Origin: Diplodia intermedia
Taxonomy: Eukaryota > Ascomycota > Dothideomycetes > Botryosphaeriales > Botryosphaeriaceae
NCBI GenBank assembly: GCA_021495925.1
Contig: JAKEKT010000032.1
Span: forward strand, 62,001 to 126,000
Direction of reading: 5' to 3'
DNA: 64,000 nucleotides
In this document: one piece after another, positions 12,049 to 23,607 of the stretch
Layout of the letters: the number at the start of each line of letters is the position of its first letter
Numbering within the stretch: the stretch's first letter is position 1
The notes under the pieces: model-generated
Database searches by the model: none
What the model was told of the DNA's origin: nothing
Seen by the model: the letters and a program-made list of their open reading frames with translations, nothing else
Position numbers and translations under genes: made by a program

Positions 12049-13369
12049 CTACTTGCGGTCAGCAAGGCTCAGCTCCTGCGTCACGAAGACACCGCTATGC
12101 ATATCAGTGTCCTCGGACGTGCGGATGCTATTCGTCCTATGAGCAGTCAAGTCCTCGTTACTTCGCAACTCGTACTCGTCGGGCTCCATTGGCTCCGACC
12201 GCTGCACCGGCTTGGACTTTGCTGAACTTCGGGGAGGCGCCGAGGAAGAGGAAGACTGATGATTGCCAGTCGACATGCCGTTCTCGCAGCTCTGGGACAG
12301 GTGCGAGGATATCTTGCCGCTGCAGTGCCGTACCAATGGCCCGAGGGTGGGCAGGCAGGCGCTGAAGACGCCGATCAAGGGTTCCAGACATGTCCAGAAC
12401 AGACCCGCGCAGGTGCCCCAGGATTGGTCTTTCGTGGTGGCCATTTTGAGGAGAACGGCGATGCGGGCGATGCTTGCGCCGATGACACTGTTTGATTGCA
12501 TCAGTGGAAGGAGAGTTGGATGGGGGAGAGCGAGCGTACACGCCACCGAGGAGGAAGATGGCCGACACTGCAATCTTCTTGTTTGTCGGCATCTGGAGCT
12601 TCCAGACGGGGTAGATTGGCGTTACCACAATGAAGATGTCGATCAAGGTTGCTGCAATGGCGTTGGCGTAGTAGAATTTGAGCAGATCCACGCACTCGCC
12701 CTTTGCGTCCGGATCGACGTACTGCATCCACATGTAGTTCGTCGGCTGGCATCCAGTGTTCATGACGGTGACGATGGTGATGAAGTAACCGATGATGAGA
12801 GATTCCAACACGTAAAAGGTCGTGGTAAAGTTAAAGATGCGCCTGTAGTAGAGGACAATAGACGTCTTTGTGCAAGTCACGGCGGCGGCGTAGACCTGGG
12901 CTGCGGCGTAGACAACCTGAAGCCGGCATGAGAATACGTGATGAACGAAAGCTGGGGAGAGGTGACCTGTTGTATATGCTTGAATTGGTCGAGACTGATG
13001 ACCCAAACATGCTTCCCGCATCCAACTGATAATGCTGGTTGGCGTTAGTCTTCTTCTTTCCCACTGAGCATGGTTTCGACGTACCAGCAAAGACACAGCC
13101 AGCGGTCCCAAAACCAAACAACTATGGCGAGTTAGCTTGTATGTACAAGGGTATCAGTTCTACGGGGCACTTGCCAATGAAAATATAATGAACACATCGT
13201 CAGCAGCCATGCGTTGCGCCTCGACTACATGCCTGGTTGTGAGGCGGAGAGCAACGGCAACAATGGCCAGGACCAGCACGATGACGATGGGCGCAAGCAC
13301 TGTGCCTGATTGGTCCTCGGAGAGATCGACTCCTGGCGGCGGAGGGCCGAAGAGATCTATCATGTCCAT
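12049..13369 (-). CDS. PTH11-like / fungal rhodopsin-domain membrane protein
   Basis: Seven-transmembrane protein of the fungal rhodopsin-like (PTH11-related) integral membrane family, 368 residues, a likely surface receptor. Exons in coding order: 13369-13175, 13121-13085, 13025-12967, 12916-12540, 12487-12049. TM1 is followed by TTRHVVEAQRMAADDVF; then the conserved GCGKHVWVISLDQFKHIQ, an inner TM with TKTSIVLYYRRIF, a Cys loop with NTGCQPTNYMWMQYVDP, ATLIDIFIVVTPIYPVWKLQ, and GASIARIAVLLKM. The Ser-rich C-terminal tail of about 80 residues is cytosolic. The first intron (13122-13174) begins with GCAAGT, so it is a GC-AG intron; the other donors are GTACGT, GTCACC and GTACGC. No CFEM cysteine domain is present at the N-terminus. 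Confidence 0.88.
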
Positions 13370-13932
13370 GGAGGCCGATGCGGTGGTCGCAGTCGAAGAA
13401 TAAAAAAAGACGGCAGGCTAGCTGTCGGCCACGTGCATACTCTCGACGGTCGTGTGTATGTAGGGCGCTCGATAAGGAAGTCGAAGGATGGGGAGCCGGG
13501 GACTAGAAATTTCGGGCACATCCTCCTCGTGGCAGTTACGCACGCACTGCATTGGATGCAATATAGGTGCGGCGGCGAGCCAACACAAGCATTGGCGCCC
13601 CACCGTCTGGGCCCCCTATCCCATCGAGTGGCGTCTGGCCTGGGTCGCTTAACGGGGCCCCACCATCGTCCGAGAGTCATGAAATTCGTCCATCGGGCCG
13701 TGCGTGGTCCAGCTCTCTCGCTGTATTTCACATTTCGGGACTGTATTTCTAAGTAATGACTCGGGCCGGGCCTTTTATCGATACCACCGCGTCCGCCTCA
13801 GTTCCCCGACCACCAAATCCAGAGTGGCGACAGCACCACCATGTCGTCCCGTCGCCGCCACCACCTCCAGTCCCTGCGAACGGCCCGCTGAACCTACTTG
13901 GTCCACAACCAACATCTGCCCCGGCCTCCATC
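13370..13932. other. Intergenic
   Basis: Upstream region of the PTH11-like gene and 3' flank of the esterase gene. No supported gene. Confidence 0.5.
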
Positions 13933-14371
13933 TCACACGACCGCCCTCAGCCAGTCTCGGATCCGGACATACATGCGCACCTCCTCCGGCCCAAACCCCA
14001 ACTCCGGATCCATAATGGCACTGATGTGCCCCTCGTCCTCGACCACCGCGACCGCCGCATCGCGCTCGTCCCTCCACCCCGCCCCAAAGCCCCTCGCAAA
14101 CTCCAGCGCGCCGTCCAGCAACACATCGTCCGCGCCGACAACAACGAGAAAACGCTCCAGCACCCCGTCCACGCCGGCCCACCACCCCGCCGGCGCCGCG
14201 TTCGGCCGGTTGTACGCGTCGTGCGGCCGGCCGCCCAGCCAAGCCGCCGCCCAGCGCCGCAGGAAGGCCGGGGCGAGCAGGTCCTTGGGCTCGTTGCGGC
14301 GCAGCGACGCGTGCGCGCCGCCGAACGGGTCCGTCCACGGCGAGATGAGCAGCGCGCCCTTGATGCGCTTC

Positions 14372-14411
<40 letters not shown>

Positions 14412-15200
14412 CCCCGTCGTCGTTGTCGGTGTTGATTCGTGGCACGCTCGCGTCCGGGTGCGGGTGCAGTATGTGGCTCAGCAGCGAGACCGCGATGTTG
14501 GCGCCCGCCGAGTCGCCGCCGATCAGCACGTTCGGGATCCGCAGCGTCGAGACGGCGTGCTGGTACAGGGCGGCGGCCTGCGCTAGCTGCCGCGGGTACG
14601 TTCCGAACGGGGCGACGTCGTATTGTAGGAATAGGATGGAGAAGCCGCCGGCGGTGGAGGGGTTGAGCGACTCGACGAGGCGGGCGGCGAAGTGGATGTG
14701 GGCGGGGAGCGCGGGGAGGTTGAAGCCGCCGCCTGGAAGGGAGGGGGGTGGTCAGTGGAGGGGGGGATGGGAGGGAGGGGGCGGTGGTGACGCACCGTGG
14801 AAGTAGAGGAGCACGGTTTTGGCGTCCTTGGACCCGATCCAGAATGCTTCGGTGCCGTCGGCGAGGGCTTCACGCGCGGGAGCGACCTTGGTCTTGCGCG
14901 CCCATTCGTAGTACAGCTCGTCCGTGTCGGTGGTGATGGCCCTTTGTTTGCGTCAGCGGGGTTGGTGGGTTGGTGAGGCGAGACGTACTGCTCGATGCGG
15001 GGAGTGGAGTGGGTGAAGCAATGGCGGACCATGGCATACGCGACGTGCCGCTTGAAGACGCGAGACCGCTTCTCGGGCGCGGTGAAGGGCGCGGTCAGCG
15101 CGGTCCGGCATGTCTTGGTGATGACGACGGCGTAGAACAGCACCAGCTTGACCTTCTCGAACAGCGAGAGGCGCACCTGGTCGGCCGGGCGTGGAGGCAT
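13933..15200 (-). CDS. Alpha/beta hydrolase, HSL-type esterase with polyglutamine
   Basis: Carboxylesterase of the hormone-sensitive-lipase-like group (alpha/beta-hydrolase fold 3), 385 residues. Exons: 15200-14989, 14941-14796, 14732-13933. The oxyanion-hole motif HGGGF is built across the last splice junction, the nucleophile elbow is GDSAG, and the likely acid and histidine lie in GADDVLLDG and EDEGHISAIMD. A hydrophobic segment near the N-terminus (VKLVLFYAVVITK) may anchor it to a membrane. Eleven consecutive Gln residues (CTG tract on the plus strand, 14377-14410) sit in the loop before KGALLISPWTDP, between the nucleophile and the acid. The tract is probably polymorphic. The substrate is unknown; short-chain esters or lactones are usual for the group. 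Confidence 0.88.
14377..14410. repeat. (CTG)n triplet tract encoding polyGln
   Basis: Triplet repeat read as CAG on the minus strand, giving eleven Gln inside the esterase. Confidence 0.9.
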
Positions 15201-17016
15201 GGCGGTTGAGACCTGAAACCGGTTTCACGAGGACGAATGTGCGTCCACAGACCGTTTATCTGTAGAGACCAGCCGGTGGGGCTTCCGCCGGCTATGTAAC
15301 TCTACGGAGTAACGGACGGGGTGCCGCGAACTGCGGAGCTCATGGACCTTCTCCACACCAAGGCCACCCCACCTGCTCTGTGTGGAAGGGAGCGTTGGCG
15401 CTCGTGACTCGGGGTGGGCCAATGCTATACCTACATGGCCCTTATAGCGCTCTCCAATCCGGTTTTCTCAATATTGGCTTTTACACTGGCCTACAACCAC
15501 ACAGCAAGAGCTTCATCGCGGAGAGCACGTTGTCGAAATGGGGCAGCTCGCTTACTCGGCCACTCTCCCGGCGCTCCTCGGTTCGCCTCGACTCATCTCG
15601 CCATCCTCACCGATCCGCGAGAACAGTGAGTCTCGTGTCGGCATCGACTGTCTTGGTACGCATAATGAACAGCAGACGTCAGCCGCTGTCGGACATGTCA
15701 AGCGTGCTGTTCGAAGCGGCAATGCGTTGGCGTCGTGCATCACTGAGGTCGGACCAACGGAATCCCTGTCACCAGCATGGGGCGAACCAGTCCATTGGGC
15801 CGAGGAGAATGCGGTCCGTGTGAGCATCCAGGCCGACTGAGAGATTTCAAGCGTCATGGCCAGTCGATTATTCGAGGTACAGCGGATGGCAAAAGAGTTG
15901 CATCCATCCGCACCTATTTGGCAGATTTTGCACCATACTTACGTAGTCACCATCTCCGACCCACAAATGCGTGTTACAGGACTTGCATTCGTGGGTAGTA
16001 TGCATTCAAGGGTCGGAAGCGGTGGTCGAATCTGGTATCTGGTTCGAGACTTGCATCTACGTCCGAATTTGGGTTTTAGCCGCCCACGTAGTATGGTTCT
16101 GGCGTCCTCGACAATGCTCAGAGGGCAGTCTGAAGAGGTCTGGTGTAGGTCAGATGCCAGCAAGGATTATTAATAAATCCAATGACTCAGCTGTGGCTCA
16201 ATACGCGAGTCTGACCTGGTACTGGTTTCGTATGAGCATCTCATGCCGTGGGGCCATCTGATACAGTAAGTGCTGCCTGTCTCTTGTCCTAAAGGATAGA
16301 CTGGCATTGATGGCCCTGCATATTAGATGGGATCCTGGACGATCTGATTTTATTCATTTGTCGCGGTGTAAGCGCTTGTAGGCCGCTCCCCAGGAGACTT
16401 CAATGACACCGTATAGAGAGACTGTTGATAATCAAGGCGGTGAGAGGCGATGACTGTAGATGTAGAAATGGACTAAATTAAAGTTGGTACCTATAAAGGT
16501 ACATGACTTTGGTCGTAGAGCGAGCAGACTTGTGGTCCGGAGAGGCGGAATGACAAACCCAGCGCTCGTCGCGTCTGAGATATCACTGTCCGGGCAGAGT
16601 AAAGCCAACTTGCGGCTGAAGGGCGACGTCATGGTGTCACAGGGCGGGCGAACATAAGGTGATAAGTCCGTTCAGGTCGCACAGCATGTATTAGTGCTTA
16701 CCGGTGAGTTACTGAACCCTATCCGCCAGGGATTCCACATTCCCTGGACCAATCATTTGTGGATTCCGCGCTTTGGGAGCCAGGGCTGCACTGCTGTGCA
16801 ACATTGTTGTTGCGTGTAGAGAGGCAAGGGATTGGTAGAAGACTGTCCTGCTTCTGCAGGACCAATCCAACCCGGGATACAGCTGTAGCCTTTTCCGATT
16901 GCGTGAATGGTGTTCCTGTTTAATAGGCTTGGTCACCCCGCGCTGCCCGTTACTCTCTTTCCTCCTTCCATGTACATTTCACAGTCTCAAGTACACATTT
17001 ACAAAGTGCAACCAGC
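15201..17016. other. Gene-poor stretch
   Basis: About 1.8 kb with short open frames on both strands but no family match, signal peptide or convincing splicing. Composition is mixed and there is no RIP signature. The final 100 bases are the leader of the 17017 gene. Confidence 0.4.
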
Positions 17017-17928
17017 ATGTCATCCAGCGCGGAACCCAATATAGGGGCATTGACCACGACCTTCACACCCGCATCATCCCAGTGTTTCTCGTCTTTGTTT
17101 TTCGCAAGGGAATCAGGCAAGACCGGAATCAATCTGGGGTTTCCGGGTACATCCCGATCGACGTGCTTGCCACCAGATTTCGATTGGGCAGCTACCCGCT
17201 ACTACTCGCCAGGCCTTTGTCCATCCGCATACAGCTATGCATGTAGCTATACCACCGACGATGTCACGATAGCCACTTGCTGCCCCAGGTGAGTGTATCA
17301 CGTACATTTCCATCCACATTTCGTAGCTTACCATCACAGCGGCTGGGACTGTCGGCCAGATCGCGGGACGAACTTGGTGTTGGGCTGCATCACAACCTTT
17401 GCAGAAAGCACAACCTTAGCCATAGGCAGCTACTCAATGAACTCGCCAACAATCATAACCGGCACGACCACAATGCCAATCGTCCCAGGAAACTTAGCCT
17501 TCGCTTTCGGCCCCATTGTGCGACGAGCATCCACGGATCCGACTTGGCCGCCCGCTACCTCCACTGCCTCCGCATCAATATCCACGTCTACATCGTTGCC
17601 TTCTTCCTCGCTCTCATCTGCAAGTACTACAACCGGAGCTACCGTCACTACTGCCGCAGTATCCGAATCATCTGGTCTCAGCACCGGCGCCAAAGCGGGC
17701 ATTGGTGTTGGCGCTGCTGTCGGCGGTGTCGTTATCGCCGCTTTGATCGGGGCCTTTATGCTGCGGAGAAAGCACCGCCGCAGTGTCGTGACTCTTGCAG
17801 ATGTTCAGCCGGAAGAATCCCTCCAAGAACTTCAGGGTACCTCACTCCAAGAACTGCCAGGTGACAGACCTGAGCGCAATAAGGCTTCCGAGAAATCCGC
17901 CGGCCAGGCTTCGGAGTTGAGTACGTGA
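17017..17928 (+). CDS. Ser/Thr-rich single-pass membrane protein
   Basis: Exons 17017-17288 and 17340-17928 (286 residues). The layout is common in filamentous ascomycetes: a Cys-containing N-terminal region without an obvious signal peptide (conserved-looking YYSPGLCPSAYSYAC and ATCCPR), a Ser/Thr-rich O-glycosylation-prone stalk (about residues 150-210), one hydrophobic helix (GAKAGIGVGAAVGGVVIAAL) and a short basic cytosolic tail starting RRKHRR. Possibly a cell-surface sensor or wall-linked protein; no catalytic motif is seen. The intron joins AG to CGG, giving Ser-Gly-Trp-Asp-Cys. Confidence 0.75.
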
Positions 17929-20425
17929 AAGGCAACAAGTTTATCCCAGAACGGTAGAAGAAGTTGTACGACTTATGTTTGAAGGTGTTTCCTTATGGGA
18001 AGATCTTACGGCGGGGACTTGGGATTTGGTTGTTGCTTACTACCGTGAATCCGAACACATTCAGAACGTCCATGAAGGCAAGGTTTCGTATGACTTGGTT
18101 ACATTGTGTCGGTGCAGGCTGTCGTTACTGGGTCTGTGGTCATACCGAGCTACATTTACAAGTGACTGTTTATTTTGAAGAGGAGGAATTCTATTGGACC
18201 AGCGGACTTTGGACCGCTAAAGCATGCAACAGCAGCGTCTACGTATATACATCTCAAAAGAGCAAGGCAAGCACCCTCTACTTGGAATCACATGACGAGC
18301 TGCTGCTGTGAGCGTGGAATGGGGTTTGAAGATGAGGGGCAGCAGGATTGACCTCCGCTCTGTGCCTCGCCGGCGGGGAGCAGCGGAGGCCGGATTATCG
18401 GAGCGGGGGCTGGTGCAGTGATTTGATATCAGCCTTTAACTTCATCGATGGGGATTGAATCGTGGCACTGCGTCAGCTGAAATCTACCAGACACGCTCCT
18501 GGCACACTCAAGCGAAGCCAATATACTCGGCCCCATCTCTCAGCATCGGGCCTACCAACCACTTCAACGCCTCCGTCCCTGATGCCTCGGTAAAGCCAAA
18601 GCGGATAGAGGCACTCCGATATCAGCCACACGGCCGAAGCATGGAAAAGAGTACCCGATCCCTTCTCCGCCCGCCCTGCATGCTATGCCCTTGCTACGAG
18701 GGCAGTTCCATCCCATCATCCGCACGCACATGCGAGTCCCGTATGCAGACAACGGCGTTCCTTATCAGCGCCGCCCGCGGCGTCCCCACCAACCACACCC
18801 TCCACCTCGTGCAGCAAATGCCAAAGACATCCTGAATCTTCTTCCCCTCTCCACCCACCAGGTCCCAGTTTCGCATCACCCAGACCTTGCGTTGCCAAGC
18901 ACCGCACCGGCCTCCCCCACACCCCACCGCAACGCAAAGGCCTTCTCCCCTCGTCGTCTGAAATGTTGTTTCAACCTGTCGACCTCTCAAAGTGCATGTT
19001 TCGCAGTAGTTAGTCCACAGCCAAGCCGGCCAAGACCGTGCCCAATGCACCTTGTTTCGCAGTGCGCGCAGGACCAGCGCCAAGAGAGACAAGACCCACA
19101 CTCCGTGCACATGTTTCGTTCGCGGGCGCCCCAACCAAGACCATTCAGCTCTGTTTGCTTTGCTTGCGTACGTACGGCGACGTTGTTGTTCGTCGACATT
19201 GACGTGGACGAGAGACAAGACGCGCGTCAGGGTACGGTGGATACGGTGGGAGTGGGTCCGAAGTGTGTCCGTGTCCGTCTGTTTTTGGCATGTGATTGAT
19301 CCTGCTGGATGGGTTGCCTACTCACCTGCCTGCCGACCTACGCGCGCGGTAGAAGGAGGGGAGGGAGAGGTGGGTGTGTGTGAGACAACGACGACGACAA
19401 CAACGGAGGGAAGAGCGTGGATGGGCAGTCTGGAAAAGCAAAGGCCGTCTGGAACGTGGCTGATTACGTGGCGGTGGGACGGGATTCTTTTTGGACCAGG
19501 CTGGGCCGGCGGTCTGCATCATCAGCGATGGGATGGCTGGGATGGGTCGCGGTGTTGGGAGCGTCTTCGTGTTGCTCGAGTAAGGCTGGCGGCGGTCGAG
19601 GGAGGTTGGACCCTGGACGAAGGATGTATCACGATGGGACGTGCAGCAGCTGGCACTGCGGAGGCATTGATCCGGGGAAAAGAAAGAATGGGGTGTACTA
19701 GTGCAATCTGCAGAGATTTGTCAATGGTTCACGGTACGGGTTTTAGTACCGTTGGAGGCGCATGGAGCCCTTCGCTACTCTTATTTCGCTTGCAGCTAAT
19801 CCGGATTCGCGTGCGTGAGGCGGTGCTCTGCCCATCGCACATCCCAATTTAGACTTTGTGCATGGCGGTCGCGGTTTCAGGGCTGCAGCGCGTCGCGGAC
19901 AGATTCGGGCTGATCGGGTCGGCGCACGGGCGGAGCAGGTTGGAGACACATGACGAAGCTAAGCTTGGAGCCCCAAAAGCTTGACCGCGTCATGGGGGCT
20001 GTGCCTGTTGATCAGAGTTGCGAGAGATTGAGGTGCTGGCGACATATGCGTCGAGACGTCGAGTGCGCTGAAACCGGGTGTGGGTCTGGGCGCGGCTGGG
20101 AAGCTGCAACACCACGCCAAGAATCGCGATGATCGCTAGATGATGCGTTGGCGGGGGGCCTCCTGGGCGGCGGGTGGCCTTGCGCGGATGGGCGCGGCTG
20201 AGCATGAGTGGCCGCGGGCTCGTTATTCGCGTTGGCAGAGTGGCCGGTTTTCCCCTGGGCCACCGGGGAGTCGCAATATTTATTGGCTGTGGTGCAAAGT
20301 CAGGAGAGTGATTGGATGAGGAGGGCGGCGGTGGTGGTGGATAGGGGATGACGAGGCGAAACGCCGAAACAGAGCCACCCTCGTTTCAGGCTTGGCTGAA
20401 GCTCGAGAGCTAAAGCCGTCGTGCG

Positions 20426-20491
20426 CCAATCGAGCAGAGCTAAGATAGCGGTCTGCCAATCGCACCGCCTCTAAAACGGGCGTCTGCCAAT
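20426..20491 (+). promoter_or_regulatory. Three CCAAT boxes at about 30-bp spacing
   Basis: CCAATC occurs at 20426, 20456 and 20487, the last two inside a repeated GTCTGCCAATC. CCAAT is the binding site of the Hap2/3/5 complex. They lie 320-390 bp upstream of the antiporter start. Confidence 0.6.
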
Positions 20492-20634
20492 CACGTCGAA
20501 ATTTAATACGGCTGATCAGCATCTGCGATGCACCCCTCGGTAGCGCGCGTTTCCGAATGCAGGAGAGACGCTGATCCGGCGCCTTAAGTAGCAAGGCCTT
20601 ATGACACCATTCGCGCGCCGCCGGGAGGCTCTGC

Positions 20635-20640
20635 TATATA
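20635..20640 (+). promoter_or_regulatory. TATA box of antiporter gene
   Basis: TATATA in a GC-rich setting, 172 bp upstream of the ATG at 20812 and downstream of the CCAAT boxes. Confidence 0.5.
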
Positions 20641-20811
20641 CCACCCGCTGCGAACTGATGCTTCTCTGCATGTAGTCGCCTCCGCCTCCCTGACCTCCCT
20701 CATTCCCTCATTAGGAACTGTCCTTAATCTCCAAACCCTTTTCTCGCTGGCCGAGATCCCGGTGGTGTTCGCTGCCGTCCAGTCCTTCCCCTTCACTTCT
20801 CCCACGGCGCC

Positions 20812-22659
20812 ATGATTGAAATCGAGCTTAGTGAGCTGAACATTGTTCTTTCGGTTGTCGGAGCCTTCTTAATTGTTTTCGGTATAATCTCGCGCAAGAT
20901 CAAGAAGTCATGGTACCTCGGCGAAGCCCTTCCCGCCATGCTCATGGGCGTCGTCCTCGGCCCCAGGGCTGCCAAGTTCATAGAGCCCGCACGGTGGATC
21001 TCCGCCGAGCCCGACGAGCTGAATGAGTTGACTCTCGTACGTCTCCGACCGTGCCGTCCACGAACCACCGAGCTGACCCGAGACCCAGGGAGTCTGCAGA
21101 GTCGCCATCGGCGTCCAGCTTGTGATCGTGGGCTTCCAGCTCCCGGCCAAGTACCAGCTTCTCCGGTGGAAGGAGAAGCTGATCGGGACGCTGCCCGTCA
21201 TGACCATCATGTGGATTGCGACGTCCCTCTGCATCTTCGCCATCATCCCCAATCTCACAATGGTACGCGACCCGAAAACACCATCGCAGAAACGCCACGC
21301 TAACCCTAACCCCCACAGCTCAGCAGCCTCGTCATCGGCGCGTGCCTCGCATGCACCGACCCCATTCTGTCGCAGGCCATTGCCAAGGGCGCCTTCGCCG
21401 AGGAGCACATCCCCCGCCACCTTCGTGACATGATGACTTCCGAGGCTGGCGCCAACGACAGCTTCTCGTTCCCCTCGCTCATGTTGGCCACCTTCCTGAT
21501 CCGTCATGCAGACAAGGGAACCGGAGAACAAGATGCCGAGATCGAACGGACAGACACCATCCCAGAAGCCCTGAAGGCCTGGGTTCTGGAGACGCTCCTT
21601 TACACCATTCTGATGGGCATCGTGTACGGCGCCATCGTTGGCTACGCCAGCTGCATGGCTCTCAAGGTGGCAGTGAGAAGGTACGACACTCGGCTTCTGT
21701 TGCAACGCAAGCTCTAACGGTGACTAGGCGCTGGATTGACATCGAAAGCCTTTTCCTGTTCCCGACAGCAATCGGAGTGAGTTTTGCCGTGATTCCCACC
21801 TCTATCCGCGCTCTCTTACTGATGCGTCCCAGCTCTTCATCATCGGTACCGCTGGCGCCATCGACACCGAAGAGCTCCTTGCTTGCTTCGCAGCCGGCAA
21901 CGCACTCAACTGGAACGGCCTGTACCAGGAAGCATGCAAAGAGGAACACGATGCCGTCAACCCCACCATCGGCTTCCTTCTCAACCTCGGCGCGTTCCTG
22001 TATATCGGCTCCATCATTCCGTGGGACATGTTCAGCGCCCCGGCCGTCACGTACGGCCGGCTCTTCGCACTGGGCGCTGCGGTTCTGCTGGTCCGCCGCA
22101 TCCCGGCCACCATGCTCTCTTACAAGATGCTTCCGAACGAGTGTGCGAATCCCAGAGAGGCGCTGGTGCTGGGCTACATGGGGCCGATAGGCACTGTGGG
22201 TATCGGTGCCATCTACCTCGCCGAGCGCACACGCAAACACTTCCCCAGCCTCGGCGAAGGCGACGTTGAAGAGTCCAACCTCATCTCCGCCCTGACACCC
22301 AGTAAGTCGCCGCCGCTCCAACCGTGTCCGTCATGCAAATCGCTAATGCGGCCCCAGTCGTTTTCTTCGTCGTCCTCTTCTCCATCGTCATCCACGGCCT
22401 TTCCGTGCCCGTCATCGACTTCATCTACAGGCGCTGGGTGCTGTCGAAGTACCAAAAGGACGACAAGAACATCCTGCCCTTCTCCGAGACGTCGACGCTC
22501 AACGACGACAAGGGCGACGTCGAGAAGCGCGAGTCGATCGCCATCTTCGAAGAGGTCGATCTCAAGCACTACTCTTGGGAGTGCAAGACGCCGTTGCCCG
22601 ACGACAAGCGGAGCCTGGACGTGTCGGATGTCAGATACGAAGTCAAGGAGTGGGTGTGA
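20812..22659 (+). CDS. Na+/H+ antiporter (CPA family, fungal plasma membrane type)
   Basis: Cation/proton exchanger with a Na_H_Exchanger domain, 526 residues, related to fungal Nha1/Sod2-type transporters. Exons: 20812-21036, 21089-21262, 21319-21680, 21728-21776, 21833-22301, 22358-22659. About twelve membrane segments are predicted. The discontinuous-helix signature is ACLACTDPILSQAIAKG; the second ion-site motif is EAGANDSFSFPSL, where the ND pair is the ion and proton site of this family. A C-terminal hydrophilic tail of about 80 residues is acidic and much shorter than in yeast Nha1. The start ATG is in a GCGCCATGA context. Expected role: exchange of Na+ or K+ for H+ in pH and salt homeostasis. 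Confidence 0.93.
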
Positions 22660-23607
22660 ACGGCGTGGCAGCTCTCTTCTTCCCCTTGATCTTGTTGCAA
22701 ATTACAGACCATTTGGATTTCACCTCAACACGATTTCGTTGGACCGCCGAAGACGCGTCCGTCATCGAATGCCACGGCCGCTGGTAGCAGCCAGCTTTGC
22801 CTGGCAAAAAGCGCCGTCTCGGCGCGCATGCTCGACGGTGTGTTACTGGAACACTAATCGCTCTCAAGCCCCAGGATCTGCGGAGATCGTCGGGCGAACA
22901 GGCGGCGTTGGCATCTGTAGCCAACGTCAGCCGCCCCGATCGCATGCAGGTGGCAATACGGTTGACAAGCACGGATGACTTGCCCTGAGCAATTTATTCC
23001 GCTGCTTGGGCTCAGCCTTACAGCGCCGCGCCGCAAGGCTGACTCTGGTGCTCGCAAAATTAAGATCTTCTCGCTCGCTGGGGGCCCGGGCCTTTGATCT
23101 GGCACGGGACACCGCACTTGGCCCTTTTTTTTCTCTTTTTTTGGAAGCGACTTGAACTTCATTGTATTGGGAGCTCAGGTGTTGTGGCGTAATAGGGCCG
23201 TTGCTATCGCAAGCCTCAAAAAATATTCGTATCTTTCACTCATTAGACGGATGCCTCAGGAAGCAAGCGGGCGGGGCATGTTATATTTTACATAGATCTT
23301 CAAGTATCTTAATACACCCTAAGCTGGGTTGCCTCTTCATCGCATGCGCCCATCCCGAGGAATCGGATTCCAAGCCTAAAGGTGATTGGTTCGTGACCGG
23401 AACACTTAATCGCCCGTAGAGATGCTTTCCAATCTATAATAACCGTAGCCCAGCCAATTGTGAAAGTCTTATACCGCCCCCACGACGCTGTTGCCTAAAA
23501 CTTCTGTAGTACAATAGTAATCGTCGAACTTCCATTCATCCTGCACAAAGTGAATCTTGTTATCTCCTGGGGGAAGTACAGTCCAAGTGCGTGGCAAAAC
23601 TATATAT
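22660..23607. other. Intergenic, partly AT-rich
   Basis: 3' flank of the antiporter, then AT-richer DNA from about 23160. No intact gene; it may contain an unrecognisable 5' part of the broken DUF3433 gene. Confidence 0.4.

Larger units (their letters stand above)
17929..20811. other. Long gene-poor stretch and antiporter promoter
   Basis: About 2.9 kb without a supported gene. The longest open frames (about 19050-19850 plus, 18694-19218 minus) are low-complexity and match nothing I know. The last 400 bases form the antiporter promoter (see the CCAAT and TATA entries). A long leader or noncoding RNA cannot be excluded. Confidence 0.45.

Noticed and set aside
19052..19852. 266-codon plus-strand frame
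   Set aside because: Irregular composition, no homology recognised, overlapped by other frames of similar length; probably chance.
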